From the NCBI GenBank assembly GCA_905147135.1, contig LR990056.1, forward strand, positions 7,574,001 to 7,638,000: 64,000 bases of DNA, written 5' to 3'. The notes under the pieces are model-generated. The model saw only the letters and a list, made by a program, of their open reading frames with translations, was not told where the DNA came from and made no database searches. Numbering within the stretch: position 1 is the stretch's first letter; every line of letters starts with the position of its first letter. The position numbers were made by a program, and so were the translations under genes. Source of the stretch: Blastobasis lacticolella. Taxonomy: Eukaryota; Arthropoda; Insecta; Lepidoptera; Blastobasidae. This document shows positions 44,588 to 55,444 of this stretch, in pieces.

Positions 44588-44835
44588 ACAGCCCATAACA
44601 GTCCACTGCAGGACTTAGGACCTCTCCCACAAAAATGAGATGCTATTACCATAATCTCCACGCTTGGCAGGCGGGTCGAAGATTGTAAATATAACAATGG
44701 AAAACGCTGCCGTTGCCCGCAAACAATGCCCGTTTTCCAGCCTACGAAGATTCTAGATCTAATGCCTCGAAAACATTAGTCGCTATGTACGATACCCACG
44801 AGTGTAAGGGATTGGTGCCATTCTACTCTGCCACT
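44588..44835 (-). mobile_element. SINE family C copy
   Basis: CAGCCCATAACAGTCCACTG, CCATAATCTCCACGCTTGGC, AACAATGGAAAACGCTGCCG, AACATTAGTCGCTATGTACG, CCACGAGTGTAAGGGATTGG. A short internal insertion (TTGCCCGCAAACAATG) is present. Confidence 0.8.
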
Positions 44836-45238
44836 ACTACAAATTCTCCTATCAATAATTGCAAGTACTCACAATTTCATGTCCTTGAAAGCGTGTAGCG
44901 TGTAAAAAACATTCCATAAAGCCATCTCACTTTAAACACTTGATTTCGCCTTTTAAAATACAAGTGGCTCGTTTTACCGTAGCCCTAAATTAAGGTAAAT
45001 AAATAAAGCGCCACATAGCTTAATCGTTAATTTGTACCCTCAGAAGGAACCGTTTCGTACAGACGTCCGTTGTTCTAGAACAGACAGATGGCGGCAATTT
45101 TTTTAGAAGAGTCTACTTCATTATGTTCAGATCTTACACAATACAAATGAATCTATTTAGAGCGAGGAGAATATTGCTTCCTTTTATGCAATTTTACATG
45201 TTGCGTTTTTTTTGTATGTTTATCTACTGACATTTAGC

Positions 45239-45515
45239 AGGAGCATCATTGGCCGAGTTGTTACGGTATCCGACTCGTAAGCGAGAGGTACCGGGTTCGA
45301 ATCCCACTGCGGCCATGTACCTATGACTTTTTCTGAGGGAAAACATAGTGATGAAACCTGCACATTCAGTCGAATGTATAACAATGTTCCAATCTCGTGA
45401 GGTTAGCCTGGTCAGGCAGGGTCACAAAGGTCAGATGGCAGTCACTTTACTGTAATTACCTGATCTGCCACATCCTGAATCATGGTTAAGGCAGATCCCG
45501 AGCTTTCGAATACTA
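45239..45515 (+). mobile_element. SINE family A, nearly full-length
   Basis: Head GGAGCATCATTGGCCGAGTT with A box and GGGTTCGAATCCC B box, then GTCAGGCAGGGTCACAAAGG and CTGATCTGCCACATCCTGAA. Confidence 0.82.
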
Positions 45516-45618
45516 CAATGCAAGCATTGTTGCTTGGCCTTAGGAATAGGTACGGCAAATACCCATACTGGTGGACTCCTCAGGCTTAACACTGAGTCCC
45601 GACTGATGAAATGGTTTT

Positions 45619-45749
45619 AAGCGCTGTTATAATTGGCAACGGTCGTGCGACCATGGTCGTACGACGGACGTCGCCCGTTCAATAGGTGACTTCAAAACCT
45701 TCCGTCATACGACCATGATCGTACGACTGTTTGCCATCGGACAGCGCTT
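45619..45749. mobile_element. Foldback MITE whose arms are themselves palindromic
   Basis: AAGCGCTGT (45619-45627) pairs with ACAGCGCTT (45741-45749). Inside each arm lies a 24-base palindrome: GTCGTGCGACCATGGTCGTA plus CGAC on the left, GTCATACGACCATGATCGTA plus CGAC on the right; the flanking GGCAAC and TTTGCC also pair. No ORF. Confidence 0.85.
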
Positions 45750-46328
45750 TACACGTTTACACTACTCATCATCGTCCTAGCGCTTATCCCGACCTCTGCC
45801 AGTGTCCGCTTTCTTACTCATTCTTCTCCACTTTTCCCGGTCTTTGGCATCCTTTCGTCGTAAGCCGTTGGCTCTCGCATTCGTCTAATCCATCACTTAG
45901 ATAGTGCCTTACACTTTTACACTACTGATGACAGGATAGCAGCAACCTAAAATCATGACACCTGGTTTTCAGCTGCCATTTCCAGCGATTCCAGTCACGA
46001 ATAACCCCGCCAAGGGCGCGCGTCGTCGCCGCGCCGTAAATCGTTGTAATTGGGGGTGCCGTCCAACCCCCCACCCTTACGGCTATCCTCGCTTATACGA
46101 TTATACAATATGGGACCGCACCTGCTATATTATGTTAATTGATGTTGTTTGCAGCAAATCTCGCCCTTTTTATGGCAAATAACGTGTTTTTGTCACACTT
46201 TATTTCAGTTTTACTTGTGTTTTGAGCTGGGAATTTTGGGGGCTTCTTCTTTAGCGCTCCGGTTAAAAGGCCGAGGGCATCATATCGTTCCTTACTAAGT
46301 AGTAAATTAATGGTTATGGATTGAATAC

Positions 46329-48062
46329 ATGAACGATTTTCTTTATTATTACTATACTACTCACAAAACATTGAAAAGCCTTAAGTCTAACGCGGTTGGA
46401 GTTGATGGTATATCCTTGGATATGCTGTTAATGATGACGCCACACATTTTGTTCGTTCTTACTTCTGTCATCAATACCTCCATTGAAACTGGTCAATTCC
46501 CCACCGCTTGGCAGCATGCAATAGTCAGGCCATTACCTAAAACCAGTAACCCAGCCACGATGAGCGACTTGAGACCTATAAGCGTGTTGCCTTGCGCTTC
46601 CAAGATTCTAGAAAAGGTTGTTGGAGACCAAGTCCGTAAATACTTGGAGGAAAATAATATATTGCCCGTGGTTCAGTCGGGGTTCAGAAGACATCATAGC
46701 ACTTGCACAGCTTTGGCTAAAGTGGTCGACGACATCTTGGAAGCGCAAGACAATGGCCAGGGGACTCTTCTCACTCTCCTTGATTTTTCCCGAGCCTTCG
46801 ATAACATAGATGTTTCTCTACTGTTAGCGAAGCTCAAATATTATGGTTTTTGTGGCCAGGCATTGAACTGGTTTGCCAGTTACTTCAAGTACCGTAAACA
46901 GCACGTTGAAACAATGGATGGGGGTGGTGTGGTGCATGAGTCTGGACAATCTGCTGTTATGAGAGGCGTTCCCCAGGGATCTATTTTAGGACCGATACTT
47001 TTCATCATTTACACAGCAGATATCACAAGGGTCATTCGGCATAGCTTTTATCACATCTATGCCGATGACCTGCAGCTTTATATACCCTGCAGTCCTGGTG
47101 ATGTAGATTCGGCAATCACAAGGCTAAATGAAGACTTAGATAATATAGCTAAATGGGCACAATCTAATTCACTACTTATAAACAGTAGTAAATCCAAGTT
47201 TATGATCATAGGTAGCGGAAAGCAAATTGAGAAAATTGCAGCAAAAAATTCAATAGTGCAAATTCAAGGCAAACCCATTCAGCGTGTCAGTGAGGCACGA
47301 AATCTAGGGCTGACTCTGGATGAGCAACTTCGCTTCGAAAAGCATGTTTCGAATGTGCTAAGCCAATGTTTTTACAGGTTAAAGGTGTTGTACCAAATCA
47401 GACCGTTTATTAATACCAAGGTACGGATTCAACTTTGCGACACGCTTGTTCTCTCCAAGCTGAACTATATGGACATTGTTTATGGCCCTCGACTACTGGT
47501 AAAGACAAAGAAACGAATACAGCAGATGCAAAACTCGTGCGCCAGGTTTTGCTTTCATATTCCTCCCCGCACTCATGTCACTCCATATTTGAATGAAGCT
47601 AGTATACTTAAAATGCATCACCGTAGAGAGCTACACCTAGCCAATCTCCTGTTCGGAGTAGTTCGTTACAGGACACCACCATATCTCGCTGATAAACTTT
47701 TGTGGACTAGCGATATCCAAAATGTCACCAGAGCCTCTCGGTATTCATTGGTGTTGCCTCGCCACACAACAACCGCATTTCGTTGGTCATTTCAATTTGC
47801 AGCCATCAAATGTTGGAATGACTTGCCGCCGCCTCTGCGTAGTCTGCAATCATTGGTTACTTTTAGAAAACATTTCAAAATATTGCTACTGGATATTCAA
47901 AAGAAGCATATATATAAAATATTCAACTTACCACAAGGGTTGCAGACTCACAGCGGGGCGTTGGCTGGGTCGTTTCGCATTGGGTATGCAAGGGATTACC
48001 AATACCAGATGTCTCTTTGTTTAGTACGCTCCAAGTCATTTCAATGTGAGTTATTTCAGTGA
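46329..48062 (+). CDS. LINE reverse transcriptase, uninterrupted 577-codon frame
   Basis: Residues about 20-30 read N-A-V-G-V-D-G-I, followed by R-P-I-S-V-L-P, Q-S-G-F-R-R-H-H-S-T, motif A L-L-D-F-S-R-A-F-D near 149, motif B G-V-P-Q-G-S-I-L-G-P near 213 and motif C Y-A-D-D-L near 243, then the RT thumb and a C-terminal domain with W-N-D-L-P-P-P-L-R near 498. All three catalytic Asp positions are present. The frame has no stop, in contrast to the other LINEs here, so this copy is young; but without the endonuclease and 5' end it cannot move by itself. The first ~15 residues probably come from flanking DNA read in frame. Confidence 0.88.
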   Translation: MNDFLYYYYTTHKTLKSLKSNAVGVDGISLDMLLMMTPHILFVLTSVINTSIETGQFPTAWQHAIVRPLPKTSNPATMSDLRPISVLPCASKILEKVVGDQVRKYLEENNILPVVQSGFRRHHSTCTALAKVVDDILEAQDNGQGTLLTLLDFSRAFDNIDVSLLLAKLKYYGFCGQALNWFASYFKYRKQHVETMDGGGVVHESGQSAVMRGVPQGSILGPILFIIYTADITRVIRHSFYHIYADDLQLYIPCSPGDVDSAITRLNEDLDNIAKWAQSNSLLINSSKSKFMIIGSGKQIEKIAAKNSIVQIQGKPIQRVSEARNLGLTLDEQLRFEKHVSNVLSQCFYRLKVLYQIRPFINTKVRIQLCDTLVLSKLNYMDIVYGPRLLVKTKKRIQQMQNSCARFCFHIPPRTHVTPYLNEASILKMHHRRELHLANLLFGVVRYRTPPYLADKLLWTSDIQNVTRASRYSLVLPRHTTTAFRWSFQFAAIKCWNDLPPPLRSLQSLVTFRKHFKILLLDIQKKHIYKIFNLPQGLQTHSGALAGSFRIGYARDYQYQMSLCLVRSKSFQCELFQ

Positions 48063-48421
48063 CTTTAAACTTTAGGTTAGACATAGGTAGGTAGATATAT
48101 ATCTGAAAAATACAGGGTTAGCATAATTATACTATTTTTCTGACATTTTCATTGACATTTATTTTATTCTGTTTATGTTTGACTAAATCCAATACAATTA
48201 TAATATTAATATTCACCTGACACAATAATTTTCTTTTATCTATTTTCTTTTCTTTTTTCTAGGCTTAAGAGGTTAGGAATGTGGTCCGGTACATAAGTCA
48301 TTATTGTATTGTTAACTCTTCGTTGCGGCCAATACATCCATACATTAAATTACACATTACACTAAACACGTATTTACACTCCACACGTTGTATTTATTTA
48401 TTTAAAACGTCTTCGTCCGTG

Positions 48422-48488
48422 CCTCACTCAGCAGGTATCACTGAAAACCAGCGCCCTGGTCTCCGCCAGGGCATGAAGCTGAGTGAGG
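48422..48488 (+). ncRNA. Nested hairpin in the LINE 3' UTR
   Basis: Outer stem CCTCACTCAGC (48422-48432) with GCTGAGTGAGG (48478-48488), 11 bp perfect; inner stem GCCCTGG (48453-48459) with CCAGGGC (48466-48472), loop TCTCCG. As RNA this would be a two-level stem-loop. LINE RTs often recognise 3' structures; that role here is inferred. Confidence 0.7.
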
Positions 48489-48693
48489 TCCCTTTTACAC
48501 ACCACACCACATCCACATGCAACGGCTCTGTTCTTCAATTTTCTTCTATATTTTGTTTGTCTAGTTGTTGTTTCCTCATGTCATGTTGTTTGTTATTAAT
48601 AATTTTGTTTGTGCATTTTTTTATTTTTTTTATGTCACTTATTCTTAATACTTTTTTTTTTTAATTTTTTGTTTTACGGCTCTAGAGTCGAAC

Positions 48694-48729
48694 CACTGAC
48701 CTCAAAAAATACCTATTTGGAGGTCAGTG
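48694..48729 (+). ncRNA. 10-bp hairpin in the LINE 3' UTR
   Basis: CACTGACCTC (48694-48703) pairs with GAGGTCAGTG (48720-48729), 16-base loop, about 70 bases before the 3' end. Confidence 0.7.
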
Positions 48730-48828
48730 ATTCTACCCCTTTGAGCAATTTGTAATGTGTTTGTGGTGTTATTGTGTGTAAATAAATGTTTTCAATTCTA
48801 TTCTATTATTATTTCATCATAATCATCA

Positions 48829-49075
48829 CAGCTCGTAACAGTCCATTGCAGGAGTTAGGGCCTCTCCTACAAAAGGGGAGGTTATTGCCATAATCTCCAC
48901 GCTTGACAGGCGCGTTTGAGATAGCAGTGTTCTAAATATAACAATGGATAATGCTGCTGGTCATTTTCTAGTCTACATAGACAAGATCTTTTGCCTCAAA
49001 AACATTAGTCGCCTTTTACGACACCCACGAGTGTAAAGGGTTGGTGTTCCGCCGGTGCTCTGCCAGACACCATAT
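48829..49075 (-). mobile_element. SINE family C copy
   Basis: CACAGCTCGTAACAGTCCAT, GGGCCTCTCCTACAAAAGGG, CCATAATCTCCACGCTTGAC, ACATTAGTCGCCTTTTACGA and TGCTCTGCCAGACACCATA. Confidence 0.8.
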
Positions 49076-49689
49076 GGCCGGCATTCATTGATGACAGCTA
49101 ACTTCGTCACTTATGCATTCCGTGGGCAAACAGCAATCATCTCATACACAGATTCAAATTGACAAGCAACTCAGGTTATCAAACGAAATTATAGCTCAAA
49201 TGACCCTTGAAAATGATGTTATAATCATCTCCTCATCATGTAAGTACTCCCCAACAAGACGTATAGACAGCGCAAAAATGTTTTACAAAAAATATTACTC
49301 GTATTTTACACGTCATGTAAAAATCGTAGCTCTTGTAACTAACTAATCCTTTTATTTCGATGCTGCCGGTACTGGAAGCCTCCTACTGATAGGATTGCGT
49401 CACGGAAGACCACGATTACACAACAAAAGGCGATCACGTCGTTTGTAACGTTGATTGAATCAATTTCCCCCAGCTTTTTGTAGTACTCAATGAATGAATG
49501 TGAGCACAAAGGATGAAACAGGAAATATAATATACTGGCTGATTTTTGTTGTGTTGCTCTAGAGTTTAAGAACTGTCTTGCGAATTCAGGTCTCTGTAAA
49601 ATAGCTCGTGACAATAATGGATGCGTTATGTCGATGACTGGTCTTTTTTGTGTTATGTCCAAACTACACACGACATAATTGCGCATGTT

Positions 49690-49860
49690 GAGCTACTGTG
49701 GAAGCTACAAAGTCACACCCATCCTCGAGAAAGTTAGAGAACGCCGAATGAGATGTTTTGGGCATGTGACTACATGGGGCCGGTAACCCTAGACTTGTCG
49801 ACAATGACGCGCCGCTACAGAAGACCCCTCGCCACAACGCACACTGGCGACATGTTAGTT
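49690..49860 (+). mobile_element. RTE-type LINE RT C-terminal fragment
   Basis: Translation includes V-T-P-I-L-E-K-V-R-E-R-R-M-R-C-F-G-H-V, then L-D-L-S-T-M-T-R-R-Y-R-R-P-L-type sequence, as in RTE RT ends. Frame breaks follow. Confidence 0.6.
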
Positions 49861-49904
49861 TCTTTTTCAATTGACAATTTCAATTAATAATTATTACATA
49901 TCTA

Positions 49905-50000
49905 CTAGTGGACCCCGTGCGACTTCGTTCGCGTTTAACTACTTTACCCCTACCTACCATCTTTTTCTTGATTATAAACCTTACTATTGATCAGTCTATC
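49905..50000 (+). repeat. RTE-type 3' region
   Basis: CTAGTGGACCCCGTGCGACT, TCGTTCGCGTTTAACTACTT, ACCCCTACCTACCATC; inverted equivalent at 58240-58402. Confidence 0.6.
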
Positions 50001-51470
50001 TTTTGTTGAAAACCGCATTAAATCTCTGCATCCGTTCCCCTTTGGTTTCAGACGACGATGTTCCCTTTCCATCAGGTGAGCCGCCCGTTCGTATTCCTCC
50101 CTAATCAATTAAAAAATCTACTTCAGGGTGTAGCACAAGACGACTAATATCTAATGCAAACCATTCTCAGACTTCAGATATCCTGTAAATAATTTTCCGC
50201 CTACTCAACGAGTAAATGGTAATGATAACACTTTAAAGCTTGAAGTCTAAATAAACGACTCAAACTTGGCACTTTAAAAACTTTTTGAACGTCGACAACG
50301 TCATAATCATTAATCTGAGATAACACCTGAAAATCTATTACATTTCCTTACTCAGCGTAATCTATATCCCTAAAAATACAGTCGAATTCGCAAACTAAAT
50401 GGGTCCCGCAAAAATACTCGGATATTCCATTTGGATTCTAACTTATTCTGTTCGTACATTATAGGATCGTACTAGACGGTTGAGAGTCTAGAGTCCGGGA
50501 GTAGGTCCTAGCTCCGGAGCGACGTCTATGCAGAGTTATTGTTTGCACCAGTGGTTGAGATTTGCAGCCGCATTGCAGATTTGTTTGCTCCAAAGTTGGT
50601 AATATACTTTGGAGTACAGCATGCCAAAATGGATATTAAAGACCTGGCGGAGCCGCATTACTATAGCGGCCGTAATAATACCAATTATTTATTAATGTCA
50701 TAATATCGTCTATTACGCTGTCGCTGTTTCTGAATTATGGTATTTTAATTATAGACTGTGAGCGCACTGAAGGTTATCATACGTCATCGAGGACAAGAAA
50801 AATTCCAGTTTGTAGCATTAATAGAGATTTAGAAGACCTACTAAATATTGGTCTGCCCGTGCACAACCTGGCACATTAGGGTAAAGTAAAACATTTCTTA
50901 GTGACCTAAACATTTGACTTCGTAGCGGTAGTAAGGACTTACTTATAGAATTACTGACTTGTAAACCTTAATAATAATATAGTTCACGCTGTTTCAGAAA
51001 TTGTTGAATGCACTTAGTATATTTTATTTTGGTTGAAGCTTTTTGGGGAGACACATAACAGGATGCTATTACATTAAAATACTATCTGAGTACCTCTAGA
51101 GATATTCACTTTGAAGTTCTAGCTGAAATTTTCAGTATTTTATTTCAAAATTGAAATACAGAGACAACTTTGTTGGTTTACTGTGCTACTCATGATATTG
51201 TGAGAACACTCAGACGGGGAATATAGAAGATTAAATTTTGTATTACTTACTATATACATTTCTGACTGACATTATTATTTCATATTCCTGAGTGAAAGAC
51301 CGTAGAGAATAATGGGTTATGTATGGCAAGTCTTTGTCTGTAAAACAGTTTTGTTTTCATCATTTCGTAATTGCTTCCTTGTTCCTAGTAATTGTTGAGA
51401 GAAATGATTAGCAGTTAAACATTACGATGCAATTTTTTTATAAAGCCTTGTATATGAACATACATGTATA
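50001..51470. other. Spacer without recognised genes
   Basis: AT-rich, only short chance ORFs. Confidence 0.4.
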
Positions 51471-51501
51471 CAGGGTGTTTCATAATACATGTATAAAGCC
51501 G
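51471..51501 (+). repeat. Mariner-like inverted end, left copy
   Basis: 31 bases from CAGGGTGTTTCATAATACAT onward are exactly reverse-complementary to 56159-56189. A TA precedes. Confidence 0.8.
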
Positions 51502-52761
51502 TGAACTGGATGGAGTGCTAAACGTATTAAAACGATAGGTACAATTATTTTTTTCGTGCGTGGAATAGTTACCGAGAAAATGACTATCGAACTTTTTCTT
51601 TTTCAATATCGATAATCACATTTTGAAAACGAAAGACCGCATCTCTAGAAATCAGTTGTAATAGGTCACTCAAGTTCATAATCAGGTCAATCAACTGAAT
51701 AATACAATTTTACCAGTTACAGATAGGATATAGGTTTTGTCCCTTTAAGTCTTTTCTACCTACCGTTTCATATGAGTTTTAAAATTCAATCTAAAGATCA
51801 CTACGATCAATACCTCAAGTGGCTGGTTAATAAAATTATTATTACAAGCAGCTCGTGAGCAGTCCGGCACAAAAACAAGACATTTCGATGTTTGTTTCTA
51901 CTTTAATTTATTTGTTTTTTGTTGCCTTCAACACAATGTTGCACCTAGGTACATAGTCTTCAAACTAATTGCGAAAACACAATAAACATTAATAGGCAAA
52001 AAAGTTACAGCTTGATTTCGCGTCTGCGCCATATCTTCTATTGTACTAGGCAGTCATGACTGAAGCAGGTGGACTATGTACGGGATACTGATATCACAGG
52101 GTGTCCATAAAGTACATTCACTAGATTTTAATATTTTTGGAAAGTGCAGCAAAACTACACGATATTGTTGTTATACTTTCTTGTCTATTTTTTCACTCAG
52201 TCTACATCCTGTTGAATGCATGTGGTGAGTCTTTGCATTTCTCGTTGAACTTTTCCGCCAGCTCCGAAATAAGGAAAGATGTCATTTTAGTACCTATCTA
52301 ATAGTAATTATTAAATTCTACTCATGTATGAATTCAAGAAGGTGAATATTAAAAATGGAAAGCTGAAAAAATACCTAGCATCACTATTTACGTACTAGGT
52401 ACGGTCAGGAGACCCGGTTTTACCCTATCTTCAATTTACTAGTAACAGACACTACGGTTTGCCTTGAGCCGACCAATCATCAGTTGCAGTCGATACTAAT
52501 CCTTACGAAGTACAAAATAAAGCAGCTTTTGGGTTAATACGGATGCGCGGGAATGCCGTCCTTGGTCGGACGTCCGACCACGTATTCCACACTCAAATGC
52601 GACTATTTTATCTTGCGTAAGGATTAGTATCAACTGCAACTAATGGTTGGTTGGCTCCAGAAAAAGGGGATTGTCTGTTACTACTTAGTTTTTAGTGTCA
52701 ACAACGCTTAAGAAACAAATATGTACCTAGTGGCCTAGTGGCAGTACAATTACTTGTTTTA
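51502..52761. other. Spacer without recognised genes
   Basis: A CAGGGTGTCCATAAAGTACA block at about 52098 resembles another mariner-type end. No coding content. Confidence 0.4.
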
Positions 52762-52930
52762 TGCTACGCAGTGATAGTCCACCTGAAGGCAAGCGGTAAC
52801 CTTCGCCCATTACATCTACGATTTAAGCATTTAGGTTGCAGGCAACAAACATGCAGAACAGCAGATGCGTTGTCACTGTGAGGACTAAAATGAAATGCGT
52901 CATGCCTGTATTTGCACTGGCTTATTTTAT
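52762..52930 (-). mobile_element. Dispersed repeat family D, inverted
   Basis: CGCAGTGATAGTCCACCTGA, GGTTGCAGGCAACAAACATG, GCGTTGTCACTGTGAGGACT and GCGTCATGCCTGTA are the reverse of the copies at 32660 and 43622. Confidence 0.7.
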
Positions 52931-53589
52931 GGACACCCCACGTACTAGGCGCAATATTAAGGAGGTCTAAATTATCCGTTTTGTATTTTTTGGTTTCGAG
53001 GGTTCTGTACAAAAAAATATTGTAATCAATTATGATTTTAATTCAAAAGGTTCATTCATAGTTTTTACGAAAGTGCACCACCACCTAACTAATAGCAAAG
53101 TAGTCTTATTCAAATTACTGTAGCATATTAATGTAGCAAACTCTAATTAATGTAACATCTTTGTCTTTTTACGAGTTTGCTTTCTCATGTCATGTCTGTC
53201 AGTCATGTTTCAGTGTCGCGTAGGTAATCGTTTTCACGAACATTTCTTATCAACTAAAATTAACTAAATGATTCTTAGTTGATGGAGCTATACCTATAAA
53301 TATCCCATGCTTCACTCAATTGGAGAACCTAGGTCACCTAGGTGGAGCACGGACCCAAACACAATTTTAGAAATTACTGTCTAGGTTACTGTCATTGTAC
53401 CAAACTACCCGATAAAATCGTGATAAGCAAATGTAGGCCATCGCCATAAGGATTATTATTAAGCCTACAGTTGGATTCGCTTGAGACTCACTTTATCAAA
53501 TAAAAAAAAATCAACATTATGGTGCAACTACCAGGAGAACATAAAACGAGAGAACATAAAAGGCGAAATAAGTTAGACCCCTAAAACAC

Positions 53590-54236
53590 GGATCCCTAAG
53601 TACGAATCCTTTTGCGCGTGCCGTCAAGGTCAAGGCCGGCGCCGGAGCTGTGGCGGCGCGTTTGACATCAAAATAGAAACTAAAAACTACAAAATCTAAA
53701 AATAGAATACTTTGGCGGGCCGTTCTTTATTTTGTGGTTTGACCCACGGCGCGACTTCCATTGACGAAATTTGCCTACTTTCGCGTCGTATTCGTTCATT
53801 CAGTTTTTAGCTTTTCGCGTGACCGAAATGATTGTTGCGTCGTAGTTGTAGGATACCTAAGTACCTATTGTGAAGATAACTGTGATAAGAGTGTTAACGA
53901 TGTGAACGAATGATTTATAGCTTCAGGTACCAGTATTAACGTAGTCTTGTCTGTGTTCAGCGTTCAACGTTAAGTATTGTGATAATCATTATTCTGTGTA
54001 TGAATGCAAGCTAGCAGTAGGCCAAACACTATGGTACCTACCTATTTACGTATTGCATAGCAACCAGAGCCTGCGTAGTGTTGTGTATCTGTGTGTATGG
54101 AGTGTACCTACCTAGCTACGCTACGATACGAGTGCAAGCTTACTTGATAGTTAATACCTATCAGTCATCCGAGCCACAAGAAAGCAAAAAAGTATGGCAC
54201 CTGACGCTGTTTGTTTTCATAAAATAACTTTAAAAA
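53590..54236 (+). promoter_or_regulatory. Candidate promoter and non-coding first exon
   Basis: 53620-53660 and 53710-53840 are clearly GC- and CpG-richer than the surrounding 10 kb. TCATTCAGTTTTTAG near 53797 fits the arthropod initiator TCAGT. A strong donor-like AAAAAGGTACGTACC is at 54233-54247. No start codon with a long ORF follows, so any exon would be 5' UTR of a gene whose coding part lies outside the window. Confidence 0.25.
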
Positions 54237-54550
54237 GGTACGTACCTACATGCTTTAAAGGTCTAGGTTCTAGCTAGACTTTAAGATATGCTACCTAGCT
54301 AGTACCTAATCGTAACGTTAGGAGGTTCTTTTCCGACGGGCTTTTATCTAAAACATGTAGGTATTTAGTAAAACCTGTCTGTAATCTGTTTCAACAAAAC
54401 TAGTCTCATAAGTGGTTCCCTACGCTACGTAGGTCCCTAGATGAGTGAACCATTTTAGTAGGACATAGTACCTACTTATTTGTGTAGAACGATTTATCAA
54501 TTGAACAAATTCTGTTTTAGTTATGTAGCTATCTTAAGTATGTTTTTCAA

Positions 54551-54815
54551 GAACGTTGGTGGCTGGGCGGTTGAGTATCCGACTCGTAAGCGAGAGAGGT
54601 GCCGGGTTCGAATCCCGCTGTGGCAATGTACCAATGACTCTTTTCTGAGTTATGTACATTAGTTGAAATTAACCGATGCTCCTATGGTGAGGGAAACATC
54701 ATGATGAAATCTGCAAATTCTGGCAACTGAAATTGTAACCATGATCCAATCGAGTCAGGTTCCCCTGGTAGCAGGGTTATGGAGGTCAGATGGTAGTCGC
54801 TCCACTGTAACAAAT
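54551..54815 (+). mobile_element. SINE family A copy
   Basis: Head TTGGTGGCTGGGCGGTTGAG (A box) and GGGTTCGAATCCC (B box), body CTCTTTTCTGAGTTATGTAC, CAGGTTCCCCTGGTAGCAGG, GTCAGATGGTAGTCGCTCCA, then truncated where an inverted copy begins nearby. Confidence 0.85.
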
Positions 54816-54845
54816 TCTTTTCTCTCCACAAAATTATTTTCCGTG

Positions 54846-55444
54846 CCCGTGGTCCGCCTTGACTATGGTCCATGATCTAGGATTTGGCAGATTAGGTAAT
54901 TAATTGCAGTGGAGCGACTGCCATCTGTGGTGTGTGGTGCCGCCACCTCAAAGAATAGCACCACCCCATCTCTTCCCGTGGGTGTCGTAAGAGGCGACTA
55001 AGGGACAAATCCGAAAGGTGGGCAGCAGCATCTTTCTGGGTAGATTTACATCAACTGCACTGCGATCTCCAACCCGCCTGCCAAGCGTGGAGATTATGGC
55101 AATGACCTCCCCTTTGTGGGAGAGGCCCGAAGTCCTGCAGTGGACTGTTATGGGCTGTGATGATGATGATGATGATGATGACTGCCATCTGACATTCCTG
55201 GCTCCTAACCCTGCTACCAAGGGAACCTGACCAGATTGGATTATGGTTACTTACACATTCAGTCGTCTGAACTGAATGTGTAAGTTTCATCATGATAATT
55301 TCCCTTACCGTGAAAGCATCGGTTAGTATTCAGCTAATGTGCATAACTTAAAAAAGAGTTATTGGTACATGGCGGCAGAGGGATTCGAACCTGGTACCTC
55401 TCGTGTACGATTCGGATACCGCAACCTTAGGCCACCGACGCTCC
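54846..55444 (-). mobile_element. SINE family A copy split by a SINE family C insertion
   Basis: Parts 54846-54927 and 55181-55444 join into one reverse-oriented SINE A. The break holds a C element, and GACTGCCATCTG stands on both sides (54916-54927 and 55180-55191). Confidence 0.9.
54928..55180 (+). mobile_element. SINE family C, full-length, nested in SINE A
   Basis: Starts TGGTGTGTGGTGCCGCCACC, contains CGTGGGTGTCGTAAGAGGCG, GCCAAGCGTGGAGATTATGG and CTGCAGTGGACTGTTATGGG, and ends in (GAT)n. The 12-bp target duplication defines its borders exactly. Confidence 0.9.

Larger units (their letters stand above)
46316..48812 (+). mobile_element. CR1/Jockey-type LINE, 5'-truncated, with intact RT ORF and structured 3' UTR
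   Basis: Comprises the RT ORF at 46329-48062 and a 740-base 3' UTR ending AATAAATG then TTCTATTCTATT at about 48785-48810, a tail type I associate with lepidopteran CR1-like elements. The endonuclease is missing. The 3' UTR holds two clear inverted repeats (48422-48488 and 48694-48729). Confidence 0.85.
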
